From assembly GCA_002633005.1 (NCBI GenBank), contig NMRA01000988.1:42664-77399 (forward strand): DNA of 34,736 nt. Direction: 5' to 3'. Below the pieces are notes generated by a model. It saw nothing but the letters and a program-made list of their open reading frames with translations. It had not been told where the DNA came from and ran no database searches. This document shows, piece by piece, positions 11,338 through 22,029 of the stretch. The position numbers and the translations under genes were made by a program. How positions within the stretch are numbered: the first letter of the stretch is position 1; each line of letters starts with the position of its first letter. Source of the DNA: Phoronis australis (Eukaryota; Phoronida; Phoronidae).

Positions 11338-11420
11338 TGCCCCAACCGGGACTCGGTAGAACCTGGCAACTTCTGCTATCCGTGCACACGCGCCAGTCCA
11401 CTAAGCCATCGAGACCACCG
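11338..11420 (-). mobile_element. tRNA-derived SINE head
   Basis: On the minus strand the sequence begins GGTGGTCTCGATGGCTTAGT. The box A-like TGGCTTAGTGGA is at 11408-11397, and a box B-like region (CCAGGTTCTACCGAGTCCC) lies at about 11366-11348. Box A (TRGCNNAGYGG) and box B (GGTTCGANNCC) are the internal RNA polymerase III promoter of tRNAs, and this spacing is typical of tRNA-derived SINEs. It does not fold into a complete tRNA, so it is called a SINE; the tail borders are not clear. Confidence 0.6.
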
Positions 11421-11737
11421 GTAGAATACAGATTCCAATGACCTAGTAGTGGGCATCTCGCCCTTTGAACTCCTGAGTGTATATAAGTATGTTTTCTTAA
11501 TTCAAATTACGGTTCAGGAGAGCGTTGGTGATTTAGCAAGTAGCTTTGCCCTCCCTAGAGGCTACTTAGAATTTACAAGTTATGCTACCTTTAGTGGGAA
11601 CATTTAAGATAAGGATAATCCGTTGTACCTGCGCTGTACGCAAGGCACGCGGTAGGCGCATTTCAACTCTTTGCGTGGTTCTTGTTTATTCGTATATAAT
11701 TTTGTTTATTCATATTTGCACCAACAACATTCTTCAG

Positions 11738-12037
11738 TGGGACCATAATTCCAATTATGAAGAGCTCAAGAGACAAGTGCTTTTTTCCGTCATATTGTTT
11801 GCAAATCATCATGTTTTCTGTGATGTCACCGATTGTTTACGAGCCGTCGACCGTCTCATAATGCATTTAAAAATGACAACAGTGCCGCATATAAAATCCT
11901 CTAAATTTGTGCGAGTATTCTTTCAACATCTTGACAACTTCATGACCAAACATGTAAACCAGAAAGCTAAGACACCGTTGGAAGAAACTACGATACCAAA
12001 CCGTCCTCCACAGTCAGTACTTGCAGTTAAGAACTAG
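11738..12037 (+). CDS. Candidate terminal exon, 99 residues, ending at the satellite edge
   Basis: The frame is open from 11570 to the TAG at 12035-12037, the longest in the window. A pyrimidine-rich acceptor ending ATTCTTCAG at 11737 would start the exon at WDHNSNYEELKRQVLFSVIL. Later parts read DCLRAVDRLIMHLKMTTVP, FVRVFFQHLDNFMTKHV and a Pro-containing tail ending SVLAVKN. The residues look like an alpha-helical domain. Acceptor phase 0 fits the donor at 4520. Alternatively, a transcript starting after TATATAAG (11480-11487) could use ATG 11582, adding 52 less protein-like residues. The last codons, AAG AAC TAG, coincide with the first bases of the satellite unit, so the present stop may have come from the array. 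Family unknown. Confidence 0.42.
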   Translation, partial: WDHNSNYEELKRQVLFSVILFANHHVFCDVTDCLRAVDRLIMHLKMTTVPHIKSSKFVRVFFQHLDNFMTKHVNQKAKTPLEETTIPNRPPQSVLAVKN

Positions 12038-12799
12038 AAAGATTATTGTTACGTCGTGACAATAATGGACTCTGCGTGTGCGTATTACTGGAATTATTAT
12101 GTGAAGTTACTGACAGCAACCCGTTTACCAATATGAAAAGGAATTCTTTAAAATTGTAGGAGAAATTACATATTAATATTCTGATGACCTTTCCACTAAT
12201 TGACCTCTTCCGGTGCATTATGATCCCCGATGAGGGAATAATTGTTAATTCGATTAAAAGTGTGGTTAATTCTAAAAATCACAGATATTTTACTTTAAGC
12301 ACTTCAGAAAACAAGATTAATGAATTGGTCAAACTTTCAGAAGTAAAATGCACCTAATGACCCCATGAGTGCACCAAATGACCTGAAAACTTAGAATTCA
12401 AACTCAACCGCGTTTATTAAACAGATATATAATTTTGAAGTCTAGCTCAAAATTTCTGATTTGTTAGGCCTATTGCGTAGTAAAGTATGGTCTTCGATTG
12501 GCATGTTGGCTTACATCAGTGTGCTGAATTTGAAAATAATTCCTTGAAAAATGTAGGAGATATAACATTTTGAACGTTAGATGACCTTTGCACTAATTGA
12601 CATTATCTGGTGCATTATAAGAATCTTCAGGAGAATAACTGCAAAGCATTTGTTAAGTGTGTTTAATGCTGGGAATGACAGTTGTCTAACTGTTGACACA
12701 TCACAATAATTGGTGAATGTAAATGTCAAATGGTCAGTCGAAAAATGCACCTAATGACAACATGGTTGCTCCAAATGACCTAAAATGGTCAAGGAGTGC
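12031..12799 (+). repeat. A-B unit, first copy (truncated)
   Basis: Starts with GAACTAGAAAG and the dyad at 12042-12066, in which two positions are changed. It keeps the CCACTAATTGACCTCTTCCG word, the paired GCACCTAATGACC words and a following B block, but lacks the C block. It overlaps the stop codon of the candidate exon at 11738-12037. Confidence 0.75.
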
Positions 12800-13152
12800 A
12801 TTTTGACAAAATGCATTCCTTGACCGTTTCAGGTCATCCTAGTGCATATTGGGTTAAAAATATAATCAATATAAATATCTTAACTATCGTATCAATCACA
12901 GTGAATATTATTGTTCTAAATGAATGAATGCAGGAGTAATAACAATATGAAAAGGAAGGAAGAAGAAGAATAAGAAGATAAAATACGTAGAACAGTAAAA
13001 CTCTGCGCTTCAACGTGCAGAGTAATAATAATAATAAGAAGAATAAGAAGATAAAATACGTAGAGCAGGAAAACTCTGCGCTTGCACGCGCACAGTAATA
13101 ATAAGATAAAATACGTAGAACAGTAAAACTCTGCGCTTGCACGCGCAGAGTA
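12800..13152 (+). repeat. E block followed by purine-rich spacer with three hairpins
   Basis: The E block (CCTTGACCGTTTCAGGTCAT, then AATATAATCAATATAAAT) leads into (AAGAAT)-rich spacer. The spacer holds three copies of the hairpin ACTCTGCGC-N6-GCGCAGAGT: 13000-13023 and 13073-13096 with changed arms, and 13128-13151 perfect (9-bp arms, 6-base loop). TAAAATACGTAGARCAG precedes each hairpin. Confidence 0.75.
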
Positions 13153-14580
13153 ACTAGAACGCAATTGCGTATACGCACTTACAACTCGGGGCGTGATGTA
13201 TGCATGTGCATTGTGAAGTATAGGGGCATTACATTGCATAGAAGTTGCATCCTTTGTATGAAAGAGAGAAATGTCCCTGGTAACTATGAAAGAGCAATGA
13301 GTGAAGACTAAGAATATAAACGGAAAATTGCACCTAATGACCACACAGTTGCACCAAATGATCTCGAAAATTATGACTGAATTTTCTTTACGAATGAAAA
13401 CTAAATACGTGATTATGTAAGGTCTAGCTCAAAAATCACTTTTGCACTTAATTACCTTTGACAAGTAAACTCGATACCCTTGATCCGATTTAAATTCCAC
13501 ATAAATTTCGGATTCAGATCTGTAGTGATTACTTGTTATCAAAATTCGTTGAGTCTATCTAAAACCCTGTAGGAGAAGAAGCAATTTTATGGAACGCATA
13601 CCTTAACCCATTTCAGGTCAATCCGGCGCATTTTGAGTAAAATTTATGTGATCAATAGAATTTGATCGGCAATTGGTTGAACCACCATGAATATAAATGC
13701 TCTCCCTAATGCATCATTTAAGTACAAGCTGATTGAAAATGTCTTAAACTGCACTTAATGACCCCAAAGTTGAGCCTAGTGAACCCAAAGTTTGTAACTG
13801 AACTTCATTTATGAATGGTAACCATATGTATGATTATGAAAGGTCTATCTCAAAAATCATTTTTGCACTTAATGACCTTTGACCCGGAGACTGGGTTCCC
13901 TTATTCCGCTTGGAAATAAAAGTAAGTTTTCGAAGCACTTATCTGGTACCAACTTTTAATAAAATTGGAAGAGTTTTTCCAAAAACCCGTAGAAGAAGAA
14001 GAAGCAATTTGACGGAATGCACTCCTTTACTCGTTTCGGGTCATTCCGGTGCATTTCGAGTCAAATCAATGTGATCAAAAGACTTTGATCGGCAGTTGGT
14101 TGAACCACCATGAATATGGACGCTCTCCCTACTGCATCAACCTGATTAAAAAGTCTTAAATTTAACAGAAAACTGCACTTAGTGACCCCGATGTTTGTGA
14201 CTGAACTTGCTTTATGAATATTGATCGTATTCATGATTATGAAAGGTCTAGCTCAAAAATCAATTTTGCACTTAATGACCTTTGACCCGGAAACTCGGTT
14301 CCCTTGATCCGATTGGAATTCCAAATAAATTTCGGATGCAGATCTCTAGTGCCTACTTGTTAACAAAATTCGAAGACACTATCTAAAAAACTGTAGAAGA
14401 AGCATTTTGACAAAATTCACTCCTTGACACGTTTCAGGTCATCCTAGAGCATTTTGGGTCAAAAAATATAATCAATATCAAGACCTTAACTATCGCATCA
14501 ATCACAGTGAATATTATTGCTCTAAATGAGTGAATGTAAGAGTAATAACAATATGAAAAGGAAGGAAGAAGAAGAATAAG
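13153..14580 (+). repeat. D-F-F-E module, copy 1
   Basis: The D block begins AACTAGAACGCAATTGCGTA and contains two overlapping 10-bp palindromes, CGCAATTGCG (13160-13169) and GCGTATACGC (13167-13176). Two to three F monomers of about 420 bases follow, each with TGAACCACCATGAATAT and TGACCTTTGACCC (13873-13885, 14276-14288). The module ends with an E block and AAGAAGAAGAATAAG. Confidence 0.8.
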
Positions 14581-15606
14581 AACTAGAATGCAATTGCGTA
14601 TGCGCACTTAAACTATGCGCATGGTGTATGCACATGCACAGTGAAGTATAGGCGCATTACATCGCATAAAAGTTGCATCTTTTGTGTGAAAGAGAGCGAT
14701 GTCCCTGGTAACTGTGAAAGAGCAAGAGTGAAAAGTAAGAATATCAACGGAAAATTACACGAAATGAACCCACAGTTCCATCTAATGACCCTAAAGTTTC
14801 TAACTGAATTTCCTTTACGAATGAGAAGTATATACCCGATTATGTAAGCTCTAGCTCAAAAATCACTTTTGCACTTAATGACCATTGACCCGGAAACTCG
14901 ATTCCCCTGATCCGATTTAAATTCCACGTAAATTTTGGGTGCACTTCTCTAGTATCTGCTTGTTATCAAAATTCGTAGAGTCTATCTAAAAATGTAGAAG
15001 AAGAAGCAATTTGACGGAATGAACTCTTTGATCCGTTTTGGGTCATTCCGGTGCATTTTGAGTCAAATCCAAGTGATCAATAGAATTAGATTGCCAATTG
15101 CTTGAACCACCATGAATATGAACCCTCTCGATAATGAATAATGTAAGAACGAGCAGATTGAAAAAGTCTGAAATTTAAGAGAAAAGTCCACTTAATTACA
15201 CCAAAGTTGCCTTTAATGACCCCAAAGTTTGTGATTGAACTTCTTTTGTGATTGTAAGCTACATGCAAGAATAAGAAAGGTCTAGCTCAAAAATCACTTT
15301 TGCACTTAATAGCCTTTGACCCAGAAACTCAGTTCCCTTGGTCCGATTTGAAATCCGTGTAAATTTTTGATGCACGTCTTTAGTCTCTACACGTTAACAA
15401 AATTCAAAAAGTCTACATAAAAACCTGTAGAATAAGAAGCATTTTGACGGAATGCACTCCTTGACCTGTTTAAGGTCATTCCGGTGCGTTTTGGGTCAAA
15501 AAATATAATCAATAAAAATCCCTTAACTATCACAGTTGATATGATTGTTGTAAGTGAATCAATGTAAGAGTAATAACAATCTGAAAATGAAGGAAGAAGA
15601 AGAATA
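14581..15606 (+). repeat. D-F-F-E module, copy 2
   Basis: Same order as the previous module: D palindrome word GCAATTGCGTATGCGC near 14590 (changed from copy 1), F monomers with ACCACCATGAATATGAA near 15105, then an E block ending in AAGAAGAAGAATAA. The direct-repeat words are altered here (TGACCATTGACCC, TAGCCTTTGACCC). Confidence 0.8.
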
Positions 15607-17527
15607 ATAACTAGAAAGTTCATTGTCACGGCGTGACAATAATGGACTCTTACAGGAATTGTTATGGAAAATCATTGACAACAACCTGTTTATTAATATG
15701 AAAAGGAATTCTTTTAAAGAATCACAGATGTCTAACTTAAAGCACTTCAGAATACAAGATGAAAGAATTGGTCAAACTTTCAGAAGAAAAATGCATCTAA
15801 TGACCCCATGGGTGCACCGAATGGCCTGAAATTTCAGAATTCAAACTGAATCGCATTTACTAAACAGATGTGTAATTTTGAAGTCTCTAGCTCAATATTT
15901 TAGTTTGCACTTAATGACCTTTGGCCTATTTGTTCTGATTGGATGGGCCTATTGCTTAGAAATAAGGGTATTCAAATGGCATGTCCGTTTACATCATTGC
16001 AAAGCCCGTGAAAAGTGTGTTTTATGCGGAGAATCACAGTTGTCTAACGGTTGACACATCAGAATACTTGGTGAATCAATAGGAAAAAATTTCAGAAGAA
16101 AAATGCACCTAATGAATCCATGGTTGCACTAAATGACCTGAAACTTCGTATTTCAAATTGAATTAGACGTACCAATCAGACTTGTGAATTGAAAGTGTCT
16201 AGATCAAAATTTTAGTTTGCACTCAAAGACCTTTGACCTATTTTCTCAGATTGAATGAGACTATTGCTTAGTTAAGTAGGGTATTTCATTGGTATGTAGG
16301 TTTTCACCAATTTGTTGGAATTGAAAAGACTTCCTTGAAAAATGTAGAAGAACTAAAACTTTCAAAATTAGATGACCTTTGCACTAATTGACACTATCCA
16401 GTGCATTACAAGCCCTTTTAGTAGAACTATTGCAAAATTCGTGAAAAGTATATTTAATGCTAAGAATCACAGTTGTCTAACGGTTGGCATATCAGACTAC
16501 CCGGTGAATGAAAAGGACAAATTTTCAGAAGAAAAATAAACCTCATGACCCCATCGTTGCACTAAATGACCTGAAACTTCGGATCTCAAATTGAATTAGA
16601 CGTACCAATCAGATTTGTGAATTTGAAGTGTCTAGCTCAAAATTTCAGTTTGCACCTAATGACCTTTGACCTACTATTTATGATGGGTTAGACCTTTTGC
16701 GTAGTAAAGTAGGGTGTTCAACTGGCACGTTGACTTACCCCAGTGTGCTGAAATTGAAAAGAATTACTTGAAAAACATGAGATACAACATTTTGAACGTT
16801 AGATGACCTTTGCACTAATTGACCCTATCCGGTGCATGATAAGCGTTTTGAGGAGAATTATTGCAAAGCCCATGAAAAATGTGTTTCATGCTGAGAATCA
16901 CACTTGTCTAACAGTTGACACATCAGTATACTTGGTGAATGAAAAGGTCAAATTTTCAGAAGAAAAATGCACCTAATGACCCCATGTTTGCACTACGTGA
17001 CCTGAAACTTTGGATTCCGAATTGAATTACCAGTGCCAATCAGACCTGTGAATTTGAAGTGTCTAGCTTAAAAATATTAGTTTGCACCTAATGACCTTTG
17101 ACCTGTTTAACCTGATTGGATGACCAGATTACTTAGAAAAGTAATTTTTTAAAATGCCTTATTGACTTATATCTGTGCATCGAATTTGAAAAGAATAGCT
17201 TTAAAAATGAAGAAGTAGCATTTTGAAAATTATATGACCTTTGCACCAAATGACCTCTTCCGGTGCATAATGGAATATGATTATATAATGAATCAAAATT
17301 TATGTACTGCCTAAAATCATAGGTTAAATTTGAAGATCATAAGTGCAACCACTTTGGAGTTATTAAGTTTCAAATTTGGTCGGAAGAAGAGTAAGAAGAC
17401 TAAGAATAAGAATAAAATTGAAGAAAACCCAGCAGCAGCAGTACTCTGCGCTTGCACGCGAAGAGTAATAAGAAGATAAAATACGTAGAACAGTAAAGCT
17501 CTGCGCTTGCACACACAGAGTAATAAG
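15607..17527 (+). repeat. A-B-B-C unit with hairpin spacer
   Basis: Begins with CTAGAAAG and a dyad at 15622-15640 that keeps 9-bp arms. Repeated B-type blocks follow; perfect TGACCTTTGACCT words are at 16660-16672 and 17092-17104. It ends with an AAGAAGAATAAG-like spacer and two degenerate hairpins at 17443-17466 and 17499-17522. Confidence 0.75.
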
Positions 17528-18701
17528 AACTAGAAAGATTATTGTGACGGCGTGACAATAATGGACTCTGCTCTTGCATATTACTGGGATTGTAATGGGA
17601 ATAAATTGACAGTAACCCATTTACCAATAACAGAAGGAATTCTTTAAAACTGTAGGACAAATTACTTGGTAATATTTTGATGATCTTTCCACTAATTGAC
17701 CTCTTCCGGTGCATTATGAGCCCCGATGAGGGAAATATTCTAAACTCAATTGAAAGTGTTGTTGATGCTAAAAATCACAGATGTTTTACTTAAAGCACTC
17801 CAGAATACAAGATGATTGAATTGGTAAAACTTTCAGAAGAAAAATGCACCTCATGACCGCATGGGTGCACCGAATGTCCTGAAAATTTAGACTTCAAACT
17901 CGCTCGCATTTAGTAAACAGATATGTAATATTGAAGTCTCTAGCTCAAAATTTTAGTTTGCACTCAATGACCATCGACATATTTTTTTCTGATTGGTTAA
18001 GCCTATTGCGTAGTAAAGTAGGGTGTTCAATTGGCATGTTGACTAACACCAGTGTGCTGAAATTGAAAAGAATTCCTTGGAAAATGTGGGAGATATAACA
18101 TTTTGAACGTTAGATGACCTTTGCACTAATTGGCCCTAACCGGTGCATTATAAGCATCTTTTAGAGAATTATTGCAAAGCCCGTGAAAAGTATGCTTAAT
18201 GCTGAGAATCACAGTTGTCTAAAGATTGACATATCAGATTACTTGGTGTATGAAAACGATTAATTTTCTGAAGAAAAATGCAACTAATTACCCAACGGTT
18301 GCACTAAATGAACTGAAACATTGCATTTCGAATTGACGTACCAATCAGACTTGTAAATTTGAAGTGTCTAGCTCAAAATTTTAGTTTGCACCTAATGATA
18401 TTTGACCTGTTATATCTGATTGGTTGATTCAATTACTTAGAAAAGTAATTTTTTAAACTGTCATGTTGACTTAAACCTTTGCACCGAATTTGAAAAAGAT
18501 AGCTGTAAAACTGAAGGAGGGGTAGCATTTTGAAAATTATAAGACCTCGGCACCAAACGACCTCTTCTGGTTCAATATGGAATATGATTATATAACGAAT
18601 CAAAATTTATGTACTGTCAAAAATCATGTGCTGAATTTAAAAAACGTACCTGCACCCAATTTGAAGTTATTAAGCCTCAAAGTTGGTCGAAAGAAGAATA
18701 A
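17528..18701 (+). repeat. A-B-C unit, 1174 bp
   Basis: Starts GAACTAGAAAG with the dyad at 17538-17562 (one changed base in the left arm). It contains A, B and C blocks in order and ends with GTTGGTCGAAAGAAGAATAA just before the next GAACTAGAAAG. The direct-repeat words are degraded in this copy. Confidence 0.85.
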
Positions 18702-19904
18702 GAACTAGAAAGATTATTGTCACGGCGTGACAATAATGGACTCTTCGCGTGCGTATTAAAAGAATTGTTATGAAAGTTACTGACAGCAACCCGTTTACCA
18801 ATTTCAAAAGGAATTCCTTACAATTGTAGGAAAAATTACATGTTAATATTTTGATGACCTTTCCACTAATTGACCTCTTTCGGTGCATTTTGAGTCCGGA
18901 TGAGGGAATAATTGTAAACTCGATTAAAAGTGTGGTTAATGCTAAGAATCACATATGTTTTACTTTAAACTCTTCAGAATACAAAATGAATGAATTGGTC
19001 AAAGCTTCAGAAGAAAAATGCACCTAATGACCCAATGGGTGCACCAAATGACCTGAAAATTTAGAATTCAAACTCAATCGCATTAAGTAAACAGATATGT
19101 AATTTTGAAGTCTCTAACTCAAAATTTTAATTTTGCACTCAATGACCTTTGATCTGTTTTTTCTGATTGGTTAGGTCTTTGCGTAGTTAAGCAGGTTGCT
19201 CAATTGGATGCTGACTTACACTAGTGTGCTGAAATTGAAACGAATTCCTTGAAAAACGTAAGAGATATAACATTTTGAACGTTAGATGACCTTTGCACTA
19301 ATTGACCCTATCCGGTGCATTATACACGTCTTTAGGAGAATTCTTACAAAGCTTATGAAGAATGTGTTTAATGCTGAGAATCACAGTTGTCTAACGGTTG
19401 ACACATCAGTATACTTGGAGAATGAATATGTCAAATTTTCAGAAGAAAAATGCACCTATTGACCCCATGTTCGCACTAAATGACCTGAAACTTTGGGTTC
19501 CAAATTGAATTACCAGTGCCAATCAGACCTGTGAATTTGAAGTGACTAGCTCAATATTTTAGTTTGCACCTAATGACCTTTGACCTGTTTAACCTGATTG
19601 GATGACCCGATTACTTAGAAAAGTAATTTTTTAAATTGTAATGTTGACTTAAACCTGTGCACCGAATTTGAAAAAGATAGCTTTAAAACTGAAGGAGGAG
19701 TAGCATTTTGAAAATTATACGACCTTTGTACCAAACGACCCCTTCCGGTGCAATATGGAATATGATTATATAACCAATCAAAATTTATATACTGTCAAAA
19801 GTTATAATCTGAATTTTAAAGACCGTACCTGCATCCATTTCGGAGTTATTAAGTGTCAAAGTTGGTCGGAAGAAGAATAAGAAAAATAAGAATAAGAATA
19901 AGAA
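18702..19904 (+). repeat. A-B-C unit, 1203 bp, with a perfect dyad
   Basis: The dyad at 18713-18737 is perfect: arm ATTATTGTCACG, centre G, then the exact inverted arm. A perfect TGACCTTTGACCT is at 19574-19586. The unit ends with an expanded AATAAGAATAAGAATAAG spacer. Confidence 0.85.
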
Positions 19905-20820
19905 GAACTAGAAAGATTATTGTCACGGCGTGACAATAACGGACTCTGCGCATGCGTATTACTGGAATTATTATGGGGAGTTACTGACAGCAACCCGTTT
20001 ACCAATATGAAAAGGAATTCTCTAAAATTGTAGGAGAAATTACATATTAATTTTTTATGAACTTTCCACTAATTGACCTCTTCAGGTGCATTATGAGCCC
20101 CGATGAGGGACTAATTGTTAACTCGATTAAAAGTGTGGTTAATGCTAATAATAACAGATGTTTTACTTTAAGCACTTCAGAATACAAGATGAATGAAGTG
20201 GTCAAGCTTTCAGAAGAAGAATGCACCTAATGACCCCATAGGTGCACCAAATGACCTGAAAATTTAGAATTCATACTCAATCACACTTAGTAAACAGATA
20301 CGTAATTCTGAAGTCTGTAGCTCAATATTTTAGTTTGCACTCAATGACCTTTGACCTATTTTGTCTGATTGGTTAGGCCTATTGCGAAGTAAAGTAGGGT
20401 ATTGTATTGGCATTTTGACTTACACCAGTGTGCTGAAATTGAAAAGAATTCCTTGAAAAACGTAAGAGATATAACATTTTGAACGTTACATGACCTTTGC
20501 ACTAATTGACCTTATCCGGTGTATTTTAAACATCTTTAGGAGAATCATTGCAAAGCCCATGGAAAATGTGTTTTATGCTGAGAATCACAGTTGTCTAACG
20601 GTTGACACATCGGAATACTTGCTAATAGAAAAGGTAAAATTTTCAGGAGAAAAATGCACCTAATGACCCCATGTTTGCACCAAATGACCTGAAACTTTGA
20701 ATTCCGATTTGATTTACCTGTGGCAATCAGTCCTGCCAATTGGAAGTGTCTAGCTCAAAATTTTAGTTTGTACCTATCGACCTTTGACCTATTTCACCTG
20801 AGTGGATGACCCGATTAATA
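19905..20820 (+). repeat. A-B unit, C block truncated
   Basis: Dyad at 19916-19940 with one terminal mismatch. A perfect TGACCTTTGACCT is at 20345-20357 and a changed CGACCTTTGACCT near 20769. The unit breaks off after GGATGACCCGATTA and joins the doubled hairpin spacer. Confidence 0.8.
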
Positions 20821-20972
20821 AGAATAAAATTGAAGAAAACCCAGGAACAACAGTACTCTGCGCTTACACGCGCAGAGTAATAAGAAGAATAAGAAGAATA
20901 AGAATAAAATTGAAGAAAACCCAGGAACAACAGTACTCTGCGCTTACACTCGCAGAGTAATAAGAAGAATAA
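20821..20972 (+). repeat. 80-bp tandem duplication carrying two hairpins
   Basis: Two copies with an 80-base period (AGAATAAAATTGAAGAAAAC starts at 20821 and 20901). Each ends in the 9-6-9 hairpin (20855-20878 perfect; 20935-20958 nearly so). This is one of the least diverged duplications in the array, so it is probably among the most recent. Confidence 0.85.
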
Positions 20973-22029
20973 GAACTAGAAAGATTATTGTCACAGCGTG
21001 ACAATAACGGTCTCTGCGCGTGCGTGTTACTGGAATTATCATGGGAAGTTACTGACAGCATCCCGTTTACCAATATGAAAAGGAATTCTTTAAAATAGTA
21101 GGAGAAATTACATATTAATTTTTTGAAGACCTTTCCACTAATTGACCACTTCCGGTGGATTATGAGCTCCGATAAGGGAGTAATTGTTAACTCGATTAAA
21201 AGTGTGATTAATGCTAAAAATCTCATGTCTTACTTTAAGCACTTCAGAATACAAGATGAATGATTTGGTCAAACTTTCAGAAGAAAAATGCACCTAATGA
21301 CTCCAGGGGTGCACCAAATGACCTCAAAATTTAGAATTCAAACTCAATCGCACCTAGTAAACAGATATGTAATTTTGAAATCTCTAGCTCAAAATTTTTG
21401 TTTGCACTGAATGACCTTTGACCTATTTTTTCTGATTGGTTAGGCCTATTGCGAAGAAAAGTATGGTATTCAATTGGCATGTTGAATTACACCAGTGTTC
21501 TGAAATTGAAAAGAATTCCTTGAAAAACGTAAGAGATATAACATTTTGAATGTTACATAACCTTTGCACTAATTGACCTTAACCGGTGCATTTTAAGCAT
21601 CTTCAGGAAAATTATTGCAAAGTCCATGGAAAGTGTGAATCACAGTTGCCTAACGTTCGAAACATCAGAATACTTGCTGGTTGAAAAGGTCAAATTTTCA
21701 GAAGAAAAATGCACATAATGACCCCATGTTTGCACTAAATGACATGAAACTTTGGATTCCGATTTGATTTACCTGTGCCAATCAGTCATGTCAATTATAA
21801 GTGTCCAGCTCAAAATTTTAGTTTGCACATAATGACCTTTGACCTATTTCACCTGATGGGATGACCCGATTACTTAGAAAAGTAATGTTTTAAATTGTCA
21901 TGTTGACTTATACCAGTGCACCGAATTCGAAAAAGATAGCTTTAAAACTGAAAGAGGAGTAGGATTTTGAAAATTATATGACTTTTACACCAAACGACCT
22001 CTTCCGGTGCAATATGGAATATGATTTTA
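20973..22029 (+). repeat. A-B-C unit, last copy
   Basis: Dyad at 20984-21008 with two changes. Perfect TGACCTTTGACCT words are at 21412-21424 and 21833-21845. The unit is cut at TATGATTTTATAACG, where the third D block begins. Confidence 0.85.

Noticed and set aside
11338-11420. A functional tRNA gene
   Set aside because: Box A and B are present but the acceptor stem and anticodon arm do not pair, so a SINE head is the better call.
12834-13344. Hydrophobic minus-strand frames that look like membrane proteins
   Set aside because: They are translations of the AAGAAGAATAAG spacer and hairpins; two frames overlap and both follow the repeat.
12027-21226. Minus-strand frames sharing MHRKRSISGK in several A units (12027-12218, 17400-17714, 18670-18888, 20864-21226)
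   Set aside because: They lie wholly inside the satellite, differ in length through frameshifts after the shared start, and are dominated by Leu/Phe/Tyr runs from the purine-rich spacer read in reverse.
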